In this document: one piece after another, positions 25,901 through 33,819 of the stretch
Layout: the number at the start of each line of letters is the position of its first letter
Position numbering within the stretch: position 1 is the stretch's first letter
Source: Massilistercora timonensis
GTDB lineage: Bacteria > Bacillota > Clostridia > Lachnospirales > Lachnospiraceae
Direction: 5' to 3'
DNA length: 64,000 nucleotides
Assembly: GCF_900312975.1 (NCBI RefSeq)
Contig: NZ_LT990039.1
Coordinates: 1,116,001 to 1,180,000, forward strand
Notes under the pieces: generated by a model
The model's database searches: none
The model's input: the letters and a program-made list of their open reading frames with translations, nothing else
What the model was told of the DNA's origin: nothing
Position numbers and translations under genes: made by a program

Positions 25901-26382
25901 GCTTCCTGACTCTGATCGAGATCGCCCTGAAACAGAAAGATTTTGAATCAGCAGAAGATTACGGAGAAAAATACCGGGAGATGATTTGCCAGATCCCGGC
26001 CCTCTTCCCAGAGGTCCCCGCTTTCCACGGACTTTCCCTCCCGGATTACGCCGGCTCCCGCATCCGGCTGCTGGCGCAGACCTTCGAGGAACAGGCGAAG
26101 GAATTCAAGGAGAAAGAAGCCTACGACGAAGCGGAAAACGCCTGCGAACTGGCGATCCACTATGCAGAAGTCTTTGTAGAAATGTTCCCGGATCACATCG
26201 GCGGCAGGAAACAACTGGGGTATCTGAATTACACGTTCGCCTGTATCGTACCAGGCGGCTATTATTCCTACTATCTGGAAGAATCCCTGAAGATCTGGGA
26301 AGCGCTGGCAAAGGAAATGCCAGAAAACTCCAGTTTTAAGGAAAACGCCAGAATCATCCGGGAGATCCTGGAGGAGGGCTAG
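22999..26382 (+). CDS. Double-TIR, Sel1/TPR repeat protein (putative immune effector)
   Basis: 1127 aa. Residues about 18-155 are a degenerate TIR-like domain. Residues about 168-300 are a canonical TIR: FLSYRKKD, then WYDEFLTPG (202-210), and a Glu at about 246 in YVMDIEYPMA at the position of the NADase catalytic Glu. Two Sel1-like repeats follow (about 310-380), then a long TPR array to the C-terminus. Bacterial TIR proteins of this kind degrade NAD+ or make signalling derivatives on phage infection. SD AAGGAGG. It converges on the RyR/restriction array across a shared terminator, forming a defence island. A signalling or adhesion role for the TPRs is not excluded. Confidence 0.88.
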   Translation: MSTLHYRTRAGSAPGGKPRLYFCCHPEDFPIYFDSLSQELLDLWDCAIWYRDLAQNSPWDTDEEEDFCDSLLQMQLFVIPVSEAFLMEETDARTREFTLAADHHIPVLPILVNSGLAADFNRICGNIQFLDRTSTDLTEIPYRQKLENFLRTVLVPDDLARQVRAAFDAYVFLSYRKKDRRYAQELMKLIHENEFCRDIAIWYDEFLTPGENFNASIQEALEKSHLFALAVTPNLVNEKNYVMDIEYPMAQKEEKKILPVELQDTDRQLLKQYYQGLPSCVTSSDRSSLKASLMDSFQEIAVRENDNSPEHLLFIGLAYLGGIDVEVDPGRGVKLIEEAAFARLPQAMEKLVSLYRTGYGVPLDQEKAIAWQKKLAATREEEFARTGTGGETLLADLQDLAELYLECQQYSQAAGICQKLQETLEKLSPRLEPETARNTTLWLHSRLAACLEGQGNLPGARDELLAHQKLVARWAKESPTEAAIWALTASYDRLGQLAMTEGNLSQALQMFQDGKLLTDLADEELHSTLSMSRRLTMGLQCGNVLREQKKYRAARETYTHLLPLAKRLARDGDSADARRLAICYMDLGRICSNLILPQNDSLKYARQSLAILEDLAEKEPTYHNLRNLAVCCNFNGDTLANTSLGWNEGVSPDVLQFCQRALEISQKLVCRSNSLEAWLDLAHTLDRFSRYYGLKGDRKQEKEFLSQAADAARKAAERSGSALARRALASYLARFGQLYEEEEDMGNAKSCCQESFALHQMIYEETRSLEDLMALASDHQILSRQDEAAFDYDGAKQHKQRSIELCEEAVAREPSVPAYQNHLARYCTNMAQFCHRREQEEEARHYWKRALNLSEELYRKDPSSPNRMELSEKAATLGDSYCEAGSWEEAWPYYQRYLELRGTPQQDTAAESSPQQPGDAWNYCCNAALRCGHYEKAKELALQVCTLRREAWQQMPEDITAYDMACHCFLTLIEIALKQKDFESAEDYGEKYREMICQIPALFPEVPAFHGLSLPDYAGSRIRLLAQTFEEQAKEFKEKEAYDEAENACELAIHYAEVFVEMFPDHIGGRKQLGYLNYTFACIVPGGYYSYYLEESLKIWEALAKEMPENSSFKENARIIREILEEG

Positions 26383-26408
26383 GAACAAGCCTTTGCAAAA
26401 AGTGCAAT

Positions 26409-26436
26409 AAAAGAAGCGGGTATCCCCCGCTTCTTT
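26409..26436. terminator. Bidirectional terminator between TIR and RyR genes
   Basis: 11-bp stem (26410-26420 with 26426-26436), AAAGAAGCGGG against CCCGCTTCTTT, five-base loop. T-rich on both outgoing strands. Confidence 0.8.
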
Positions 26437-26439
26437 CCT

Positions 26440-27867
26440 TTACTTTCCGGCCAGACAAACGTCCATCGACAGCAGCACCCGGATATTCTCCGCATCCTTT
26501 TCCTTCTCCCCTTCTGTCAGTTCCCCAAAGGGAATCAGATCCCGGTGTATCCGTCTTGCCTTGTCCTTGTTCTTCCCATTCTCAGGCGTTCCCAGGCGCC
26601 AGTTGTGGATATAGTGGTACCGATTCCACCGGATATGCTCCAGCTCGGCCAGATAGCGAAGATACTCCTCGTCCGGCTCCTGTTTCCCGGTCTCCTGCTT
26701 CCAGTCTTCTATCATCTGAAGCCGCACTTCATGGTAATCTGCCGCGCTGATATTGGAATACCTGGTAAACGCATCCAACTGGTTCCACTGATCCTCCAGA
26801 TTCTGCTTTGTCTCCTCCACGCCGGAATAGAGATGGGCGTACCTGAGATTGATATGCTTGGCCCGCACCAGCAGCGCCTCATCCAGGATATGTTCCACCG
26901 TAAGAGCCTCCTGCTTCCAGTTGAAGACCACAAGACGGGACTGTTCCTCATAACAGGCCACGTCCCGGCCATCCGCCAGCACATGGACCCTCTTCTGAGG
27001 CAGGGCATAGAGAAGATCACTGAGCACGCCGGTGGTATCGCAAACGAAGATCCGGTCCGCCTCCAGAAGAAGCGCCTGCGCCTCATACCAGGGCTCTTCA
27101 TGGTATATGATCCGATCCTCCATATGATCCAGCTCATGGTAAATGGCCCGGAAACGCCCTGTCTCTCCAAAGATATGGTATTCCAGCTCCTGGCCAGGAG
27201 AAAAGATGTTATTCTGCAGTCCCCACAGGAGCAGCTGCTCTTCCAGCGGCCCAAACTGAAGGAAAACCAGTTTCATCCGGTAATCCTTCTCCCTGGCCTC
27301 CTGCCAGATCCCGTACTTTTTCCAGTACAGTCTGGCGGCAATCTCTTCCTCAGAAAATAATTTCAGATCAGGCGCCGCTTTCCTTCCATTCATGGAAGCG
27401 CACCGCAGATAGACCTGCTTTCCGGCCAGTTCTTTCTGATATTTCTCATAGAACAGGAAATTCTCCCGCTCCTCTCCCAGAAAGATATAACGCTCCGCCC
27501 GGGGCAGACGGTCCCGGATCCGAATCCCTCTTGCCCCCAGTTCCTCCAGGACAGGACGAATCTCTTCTTCCGCTCCACAGACGGCAATGCTTCCCTTTCT
27601 TGCGCCTACGATCCATGCCCGCAGCCGTTCCCGCAGGGAATTGATGATCAGGATCACTCCGCCTGCGGTCATCAAAGGCGCCAGCCAACGGGCGAATTCC
27701 ACCAGGAGATTCGGCGCTTCTGAGACAAAGCTAAGCGCGTAGAAGCTCATGCTGTAAAACAGAGAATTTCCCAGACTTTCTCCCGCAACCCCATAATAGC
27801 CGATCACGCCCAGCAAAAACGGAACAAAAAACAAAATAACTCTTACTATCTTCTTCATACGCCTCAT
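26440..27867 (-). CDS. Two-TM RyR-domain protein, putative membrane effector
   Basis: 475 aa. Two N-terminal membrane helices (about 9-30 and 57-80) enclose a pore-helix-like segment (NSLFYSMSFYALSF). Next is a Rossmann-like region (GSIAVCGAEEEIRPVLEELG, later ADRIFVCDTTGVLSDLLYAL), reminiscent of TrkA-N regulatory domains. A C-terminal RyR domain ends the protein (about 405-465: LAELEHIRWNRYHYIHNWRL). No K+ selectivity filter is seen. RyR domains occur in prokaryotic conflict systems with channels and nucleotide sensors. The start lies 2 bases after the HD-RyR stop. Its role as a ligand-gated membrane killer is inference. Confidence 0.78.
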   Translation of the reverse strand: MRRMKKIVRVILFFVPFLLGVIGYYGVAGESLGNSLFYSMSFYALSFVSEAPNLLVEFARWLAPLMTAGGVILIINSLRERLRAWIVGARKGSIAVCGAEEEIRPVLEELGARGIRIRDRLPRAERYIFLGEERENFLFYEKYQKELAGKQVYLRCASMNGRKAAPDLKLFSEEEIAARLYWKKYGIWQEAREKDYRMKLVFLQFGPLEEQLLLWGLQNNIFSPGQELEYHIFGETGRFRAIYHELDHMEDRIIYHEEPWYEAQALLLEADRIFVCDTTGVLSDLLYALPQKRVHVLADGRDVACYEEQSRLVVFNWKQEALTVEHILDEALLVRAKHINLRYAHLYSGVEETKQNLEDQWNQLDAFTRYSNISAADYHEVRLQMIEDWKQETGKQEPDEEYLRYLAELEHIRWNRYHYIHNWRLGTPENGKNKDKARRIHRDLIPFGELTEGEKEKDAENIRVLLSMDVCLAGK

Positions 27868-27869
27868 CC

Positions 27870-29531
27870 TTATTCACAACGGAAAACCCGCAGACCGATC
27901 TCGTGGAACAAAGGCAGGATATTTCCAATGGCGTTCCGGTCCAACTGACGGATCTCCTCCGACAGTTCTTCATAGGGAACCAGATAGGGAGACCGCTTCC
28001 TCTCCACATCCTTCTCTGGTCCGTAAGTCCACCCGTTCTCCATCCGCTCCGCCATCCAGTTTTCATGCTCCGCACGGGCCAGGGCTTCCGTAAGCTCTTC
28101 CGGAAATTCCAATACTTCCTGCTCCTTTCCTCCCTCCTGGGCAGCGTACATTCCCGCCGCTTCCAGATAGCCGAAGTAAGACCGGGCCTGACGGATATTG
28201 GAATACTTCAGATCGTCGCTTAAGCTCTCCCAGTCGGGATACGCCAGCGGCCCATCCGGATGGGCCGCCTTCTGGGCCTCATTGTAGCGCTCATGGATCC
28301 GCCTGGACATCTGCTCCACATGCTCCAGGAAAGGCCGCGGCAGCTTCCTCTCGCCAGACTGAATGTGAGAAAGCAAAAGCTCCGACTTGGTGGTGACGGT
28401 TACTTCCACTCCACCTGGGAATATCTGATCCAGCTTCAGCAGCTGCTCCAGCGTCTGCTTCTTCTTCGCGGAAAAGGCTTCTCCCAGGACGCCGCCGTAA
28501 GTAATGTAATGAATCTTAAGGGAATCTTCCCCCAGTTCGATCTTGCTGTCCGCCGCCTGTACCTTCTGCCGGTCTACGATCCCGTATGCCTGCCGATTCC
28601 ACTCCTGCAGCTCATCACACAGAATCAGAAGATATCCCAGAGGATGAAGATCCGCCGCCAGCGGCGGCAGAGAAAAAGGCGGTTTCTGCAGCACATGCTT
28701 ATAGTAGTTATGCAGAAGGATGGCACAGGCCGCATCCAGAATGGCCTCCTGATAGATCTGTCTGGAAAAATCGCTTCCTCCCGCCATAAACCCATAGTGC
28801 TGCAAAAGCGCCAGAGCGCTGTAATATCCGTGATCCACATGGCCGCCCTGCTGCATATCCCGGATAAATCCGGCGAGAGTTTTTTCCAGAAGTTCTTCAT
28901 CCACTCCCAGCGTCTCCCCCATATGGCGGCTTAACATAGCCACAAAGTCAAGCTTCTCCCCATTGCAGGTCAGGGTGGTCAGGCAGGCCTCGTCCTGATA
29001 GCCGATATAAGTCCCCGCGCTCCGCGTCCCGTCAGCCACCACGGTCCCTATGAATTTCTTCACCTGGTTACTGGTGATCTCCACCGGATAGCCGGTATCA
29101 TGGAACAGAGCCGCCATCCCCCAGCGGAAGAAGAATTCCTCCTCCACCCCGGAGAAGGAACACTTCCCCTGTCCTTCCAGATAAGCTTCTGCCGCCTTGC
29201 GGAAAGCGGGATTCCTCTGCCAGATCCGGATCCCCAGCAGGAACACATTGACCGAATGCACATAGTGGTCCCGCTGCTTATCAATAAGGAGCGCCGCGTT
29301 CTCCTCATATCCCCGCAGGATATCCAGAAGATCCACGAAGTTATCGTTCCCGCCAAGCAGTTGCTTGTAGCAGTCCAGAAATGTCTCATAGACCTCCCCT
29401 GCCGTCTCTTTATTGTCCCGTTCGGCAAAAGCCTGCAGGGCCTCCTTCATGTAAATGCCATAGCTGTGGCTGTTTTCTTTGTCTTCCTTCATCTGAAACG
29501 ACCGGAAGAACTTGCTGATCGTTGTTTCCAT
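27870..29531 (-). CDS. HD-domain protein with C-terminal RyR domain
   Basis: 553 aa. The HD phosphohydrolase/nucleotidase core shows His at about 92 (DHYVHSVNVF), HD at about 144-145 (ALFHDTGYP), and further His in GGHVDHGYYSAL and LLHNYYKH. The C-terminal portion (about 440-545) contains the RyR domain: SNIRQARSYF, then AEHENWMAERMENGWTYG and SPYLVPYEEL. HD enzymes cleave nucleotide phosphates or cyclic nucleotides. Combined with RyR this suggests a nucleotide-centred defence signal. It has its own promoter upstream and is followed at 2 bases by the membrane RyR gene. The substrate is unknown. Confidence 0.8.
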   Translation of the reverse strand: METTISKFFRSFQMKEDKENSHSYGIYMKEALQAFAERDNKETAGEVYETFLDCYKQLLGGNDNFVDLLDILRGYEENAALLIDKQRDHYVHSVNVFLLGIRIWQRNPAFRKAAEAYLEGQGKCSFSGVEEEFFFRWGMAALFHDTGYPVEITSNQVKKFIGTVVADGTRSAGTYIGYQDEACLTTLTCNGEKLDFVAMLSRHMGETLGVDEELLEKTLAGFIRDMQQGGHVDHGYYSALALLQHYGFMAGGSDFSRQIYQEAILDAACAILLHNYYKHVLQKPPFSLPPLAADLHPLGYLLILCDELQEWNRQAYGIVDRQKVQAADSKIELGEDSLKIHYITYGGVLGEAFSAKKKQTLEQLLKLDQIFPGGVEVTVTTKSELLLSHIQSGERKLPRPFLEHVEQMSRRIHERYNEAQKAAHPDGPLAYPDWESLSDDLKYSNIRQARSYFGYLEAAGMYAAQEGGKEQEVLEFPEELTEALARAEHENWMAERMENGWTYGPEKDVERKRSPYLVPYEELSEEIRQLDRNAIGNILPLFHEIGLRVFRCE

Positions 29532-29572
29532 CTCTTACCCCCATCCAGCAATTACTGATTCATTTTCTTTCA

Positions 29573-29600
29573 ATTATAACCATTTTTGACCGGAAATCAA
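29573..29600 (-). promoter_or_regulatory. Internal promoter for the two RyR genes
   Basis: On minus: TTGATT, 16-base spacer, TATAAT. The -35 overlaps the stop codon of the endonuclease gene, and the -10 lies 42 bases before the HD-RyR start, so the RyR pair can be expressed independently of the restriction genes. Confidence 0.7.
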
Positions 29601-31702
29601 ACAAGCAGATCCGCCAGGATCTCCTCCTGCCATTTCACATCCGTGATCTGCGGCACTTTCGCGAAAGAAGCTTTGACTGCCTTTACGATCTCCTTGTAAT
29701 AGATCCCTTTCTCAAGGAAAGCCAGGATCTCCTTATTGGTAAAGGGCATGATCACAACCCCGTCCACTTTGGCGTGAGTGTCCGTAGATTCCAGGGATAC
29801 CGCCGCAACGGCTCTCCAGATATTGACGGTATTATAATCCAGCTCATCTGCTATGAAGAAGGTGATCGTCTCCTTCGTCCCGCCGGCCGCCTTCAGGTTC
29901 AGGGAGTGCCGCAGCACCGGCTCCCACTCTCCCCTCTTCTGCGCCTGCTTGTTCATAAGCGTCACCTCAAGCATAAGCACCAGTTCATCATAGTCGATCA
30001 CAATATCGCCCTCTCCGCCGCCGGCATGGATCACCGGTTCAAAATCAGCGTTCAGGGTCAGGTTCAGACTGTGATACAGGTCAAACTCTCCCTTCGAGAT
30101 ATAGTACCAGGCAATCCCGATCATGTACTCGTATATGGTGGGCACGGTGGCTCCGTCATTTACCGCCTTCTTGATCTGGCTGTCCTTCTTCCGGTCTGAG
30201 AACAGGGGAAGAAGCTCCATAACCCTCTCCCTGGGATATTTTTCATTGATATGAGCCATAAATCCGGCGCTTTTCTGCTCACTGAGACGCTTCCTCACGT
30301 CAGCCGGTCCGGTTACGCCCAGCAGCTGTTCCAGCCTGTTCGTTATGGCATGGATATCATCCTGGGAATACCGGAAGATCTCCGCAAGGGAAAGATTCTT
30401 CCCGAAGTAAGAATCCGCCGCGCCTTCATAGCGCATATATTCTTCTTCCGTCATCTCCCCGAACACCTGCCCACGCAGCTTCTCCACATCCAACATATGA
30501 GAGAGGATCTCCCGGTAAGATAATTCCGGCAGATTCTTAAACCGGAACAGCCCGGTAGCGCCCAGCAGACGGACGGTGGTGTCCGAGTACTCCCGGATCC
30601 CGTCGATCCACTTGGATCTGGCAAACGCCGTATAAAAGGCTCCCACAAGATCCCCGGAAGCCAGGAAGGGATGATCCTTATTTTTCTCCAGGAACCGTTC
30701 CAGGTCGTATCTGCTGCCCCGGTTCCCCGCCGCGAAGATGGCTTTCCCATATCCAAAGGCTTTGTACAGGGAAGCGCTGCTCTCCCGGTCCAGACATGCC
30801 AGCAGATCCCCATAAGCCGCTTCTGTCCGGTCGTCCCGGAATGCTTTCAGGGCGCGGAAGAAATCGTAGTACGTCTTCGATATGGAATCGTTGCTTTTTG
30901 ACCCCTTGAAAATGCGCCGGAACACGTCATATTCCACATCGTTTTTTCCGGCCAGCTCTTCCGGAATAACAATGTGGATATCCCGGATGGCTTCCTCCAG
31001 TTCTGAAACACATTTCCCTTTCCTGCGGACCGCTTCCTTCACTTCCTCGCTGCTGTAGGGGGAGAGCCCCTGGACAATCACCTCAAAGCTGTGGGCGTCT
31101 ATGGCCTCGTCATCCAGCAGCAGCACAAGCCCCATAAGGAAAGGAGCGTAAAAGCTCCGCTTTCCGTTAACTGGAGAGCCAAAGATCTTCAGTTTGGACA
31201 ATTGCCTGAGAAGCGCCAGGTTCACATTGTCCAGCGGCAGTAATTCCTCCAGTTCGTCCCGGACGATGGTTCCCTTCAGGTAAGAATAACCCGCCTCGGT
31301 GATCTTCCGGTTCCCGTCTGCGAATCCCATCTTCACCAGGTTGCTGGTGTAATGGCGGGCCCGTTTCTCAATGGCCTCGTCCAGGTCTTTCGCCAGTCCT
31401 GGCAGATTCTCCGCCACCCAGCTTCTGTCTCTGTCCAGAAATTTCCGGCGGTCGTCGCCCAGCTCCCGGATGAAGTGATCATAGTTGCTGTGTTTCTTAA
31501 AAACATCCGGCGACTTCTCCAGCGCCTTCTCATAGAACAGAAACTGGGACAGGCTCTCCGGATACGTCCCCCAATGCTCAGCGGGGAAGGTTTCCTGCAA
31601 TTCTTCCAGGATCTCCAGATAGATTTTCAGGGCATTCAGGACATCGCTTCGTCTGCCGTTTGTATCCATCAGATTAAAGATCTGATTTCTCTCAACGATC
31701 AT
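29597..31702 (-). CDS. AlwI-like type II restriction endonuclease
   Basis: 701 aa. Helical N-terminal region (DNA recognition presumably) and a C-terminal PD-(D/E)XK-type core at about residues 560-605: HAGGGEGDIVIDYDELV, then LEVTLMNKQAQKRGEWEPV and LRH. This resembles the AlwI family, whose members cut outside an asymmetric site (type IIS). The call fits the neighbours: two different D12-class adenine methyltransferases immediately upstream, as expected when each strand of a non-palindromic site needs its own enzyme. Nine bases separate it from the second methyltransferase. The recognition sequence cannot be read from the gene. Confidence 0.78.
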   Translation of the reverse strand: MIVERNQIFNLMDTNGRRSDVLNALKIYLEILEELQETFPAEHWGTYPESLSQFLFYEKALEKSPDVFKKHSNYDHFIRELGDDRRKFLDRDRSWVAENLPGLAKDLDEAIEKRARHYTSNLVKMGFADGNRKITEAGYSYLKGTIVRDELEELLPLDNVNLALLRQLSKLKIFGSPVNGKRSFYAPFLMGLVLLLDDEAIDAHSFEVIVQGLSPYSSEEVKEAVRRKGKCVSELEEAIRDIHIVIPEELAGKNDVEYDVFRRIFKGSKSNDSISKTYYDFFRALKAFRDDRTEAAYGDLLACLDRESSASLYKAFGYGKAIFAAGNRGSRYDLERFLEKNKDHPFLASGDLVGAFYTAFARSKWIDGIREYSDTTVRLLGATGLFRFKNLPELSYREILSHMLDVEKLRGQVFGEMTEEEYMRYEGAADSYFGKNLSLAEIFRYSQDDIHAITNRLEQLLGVTGPADVRKRLSEQKSAGFMAHINEKYPRERVMELLPLFSDRKKDSQIKKAVNDGATVPTIYEYMIGIAWYYISKGEFDLYHSLNLTLNADFEPVIHAGGGEGDIVIDYDELVLMLEVTLMNKQAQKRGEWEPVLRHSLNLKAAGGTKETITFFIADELDYNTVNIWRAVAAVSLESTDTHAKVDGVVIMPFTNKEILAFLEKGIYYKEIVKAVKASFAKVPQITDVKWQEEILADLLV

Positions 31703-31711
31703 ATTGGCACC

Positions 31712-32644
31712 TCACCGTTCTGGTTCATAATTGATGATCAGCACTTCTTCCGAGGAAGAGCTTCGGTCTTTGGTCTGATAACTGGAATTGGAATAGCTGT
31801 AGTCAAGTCCCACTGCCTGGTACCGGCCTGCATTCCGGGCCAGCCAGTCAAGCAGGATCTTATTTTCCCGTCCCTTGCTCCTGAGCACGTTGGAGAGGGC
31901 GAAGCGGATCTTCCTTCCATCCAGCTCATCCAGGAAGGAAAGAAGCGCCCGCTCGGCATCCGCATCCCACCCGCCCTGCTCATTATAAGTGGCGCAGGTG
32001 ATGAGATAGGGCGGATCCGCATAGACAAAATCCCGGGACGTCCAGGCAGAAGTGTCAAGCTCTCTGAAATCACAGCAGGTAAAACAGCAATCCTGCTCCC
32101 GGATCCGGTCCAGGAAGGCAAGGAGTTTCTGCTCCATTCTCCCGTTAAAGTCTCTTTTCCCCACCGGCAGGTTAAATTCTCCATCGGCATTAAACCGGAT
32201 CTGGTTGTTGAAGGCATACACGATCAGCACATAGAGCATGACGTAGTAGTAATCGTCCCGCTCCCCGGCTCCGTGCCTCTGGTTGAAATCTCTGCGCAGC
32301 TTCAGATACCCTTCCCTGTTCCGGCTTCCAAGTCCCTTGCTGCTGTCGCAGTGGTAATGGGCGTACCCGTTCCTGCTCACCAGAGAAAGGCCGTAGCTCT
32401 CTATGATCTCGTAGATCCAGCCCAGCAATCTTTCTTTGTCCAGCTTCTGGAACGTGCGATACAGACGGAACAGATTCTCATTCCGGTCGTTGTATATGAC
32501 CTGACTGCAGTCCACATTGAGACCCACGTTGCAGCCTCCGCAGAACAGGTCTACAAAGACGCGGATGTCTCCCGGGAACAACGGCAGGATCTGCGGCAGC
32601 AATTTGTATTTGCCGCCGGTATAGTTAAGGGGTGACTGGATCAT
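31712..32644 (-). CDS. D12-class DNA adenine methyltransferase (second)
   Basis: 310 aa N6-adenine DNA methyltransferase of the Dam/DpnM type. Motif order is alpha class: NYTGGKYKLL at the N-terminus, SAM-binding FVDLFCGGCNVGLNV (about 30-44), catalytic DPPY in FVYADPPYLITCAT (about 200). The start overlaps the stop of the first methyltransferase in ATGA. It pairs with that enzyme to protect both strands of an asymmetric site from the endonuclease encoded just downstream. Confidence 0.9.
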   Translation of the reverse strand: MIQSPLNYTGGKYKLLPQILPLFPGDIRVFVDLFCGGCNVGLNVDCSQVIYNDRNENLFRLYRTFQKLDKERLLGWIYEIIESYGLSLVSRNGYAHYHCDSSKGLGSRNREGYLKLRRDFNQRHGAGERDDYYYVMLYVLIVYAFNNQIRFNADGEFNLPVGKRDFNGRMEQKLLAFLDRIREQDCCFTCCDFRELDTSAWTSRDFVYADPPYLITCATYNEQGGWDADAERALLSFLDELDGRKIRFALSNVLRSKGRENKILLDWLARNAGRYQAVGLDYSYSNSSYQTKDRSSSSEEVLIINYEPER

Positions 32645-33693
32645 ATCGTCTGCTCCTCATCAAAACAAGTACATAGAAATAATCGCTCCGCATTCTCAGG
32701 AAGATCGGATTTCCCGGTGGTAAAGGCCTTATAGCTCTCCTCAAAAACCTTTACCTCCCCTTTGCGGCCCAGGATCCGCATAATGTCGTCGTCGGAGATC
32801 TTGGCGTTGGAACGGCCGTTTCCCTTCTCGGCCATATTGTTGTAGGAAAGCAGGATATACCTGGCCTTGATATCCTGGATCAGGGTCTCAAATGCCTTGG
32901 TCGCTCCGGTGGTGCAGTATCTGCTCTTCATCCCGCTCCGGTCCATCTTCTTCGCCACGCCAAATACTTCCGGCTTCTCCCACCGCGCCACATTCTCAAG
33001 CAGATGATAGGTGTCACAGTACTGCCTTGAGTTGTAGGGCGGGTCGATATAGACAAGGTCCGCCTCGATCCTTTTGACCAGGTTGTTGGCGTCCTCATTG
33101 AAGCACTGATTCTGCGGGTTGTTGTGAACCTCTGCCAGAGGAACGCAAAGCTCCAGCGAGCCTTCGAATTTGGCTCCCTTCCTGTAGGCGTCATAATGCC
33201 CGCAGGTCACAGCGATCCGGTCCATGGCGTAGAGCAGGGACGTGATCAGGATGGCACGCTCTCTCCGGTTGAGATTGCCTCTTTTGTAATTCCGCTCAAT
33301 ATCCTCCCGGATATACCCGATCCTGGCGCAATCTCTTTTGCTGAAATAAGTATCCGCGAAATTGCGGGTCATATAATTCTCTCCGGGATTGATCTTCCCG
33401 TTATACCGGACCACCTGGTCGATGATCTTCCGAGGCTCATAGGGTTCCGCGCCAAACCAGGCATAGTTGCAGATGTAATTGCTGTACATCAGGTCGTTGG
33501 TGATCAGGGTCTTGTCGGCAAAAGCCGAGGACACTGCGCCCGTGCCGGCGAAAATGTCCGCCACCGTATGGATCTCGCGGCACTCCGCCTCCACAACGCT
33601 TTTGATAAAGGGGAGAAGCTTATACTTATTCCCCAGATACCGCCGGTTATTGATGGATGAAGTTTTGTAGGTTTTTGTCTCTTCCTGGCTCAT
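32641..33693 (-). CDS. D12-class DNA adenine methyltransferase (first)
   Basis: 350 aa N6-adenine methyltransferase. RYLGNKYKLLPFI opens the fold, SAM motif VADIFAGTGAVSSAF (about 43-57), catalytic YIDPPYNSRQY (about 215). It is distinct in sequence from its neighbour at 31712-32644, consistent with a different target strand. SD GGAGG before 33693. It is the first gene of the minus-strand restriction-RyR array; no convincing promoter was found between it and guaA. Confidence 0.9.
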   Translation of the reverse strand: MSQEETKTYKTSSINNRRYLGNKYKLLPFIKSVVEAECREIHTVADIFAGTGAVSSAFADKTLITNDLMYSNYICNYAWFGAEPYEPRKIIDQVVRYNGKINPGENYMTRNFADTYFSKRDCARIGYIREDIERNYKRGNLNRRERAILITSLLYAMDRIAVTCGHYDAYRKGAKFEGSLELCVPLAEVHNNPQNQCFNEDANNLVKRIEADLVYIDPPYNSRQYCDTYHLLENVARWEKPEVFGVAKKMDRSGMKSRYCTTGATKAFETLIQDIKARYILLSYNNMAEKGNGRSNAKISDDDIMRILGRKGEVKVFEESYKAFTTGKSDLPENAERLFLCTCFDEEQTI

Positions 33694-33765
33694 TGCCTGT
33701 CCTCCGCCTCTTCATTGCTGTCATGACCCTATCACACAAGGTGTCCCATAAAACTCTCTTGTAAA

Positions 33766-33800
33766 CACAGCGGCAGAGAAATCTTCTGCCTCTCTGCCGC
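33766..33800 (-). terminator. Hairpin after guaA
   Basis: 10-bp stem (33770-33779 with 33791-33800), followed on minus by TGTGTTTAC, a weak T tract. Confidence 0.5.
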
Positions 33801-33819
33801 CATAACTGTTCTTTATTTC

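Noticed and set aside
26440-27867. Two-TM RyR protein as a bona fide potassium channel
   Set aside because: Two TM helices and a pore-like helix are present, but no TVGYG-type selectivity filter, so only a putative membrane effector is claimed.
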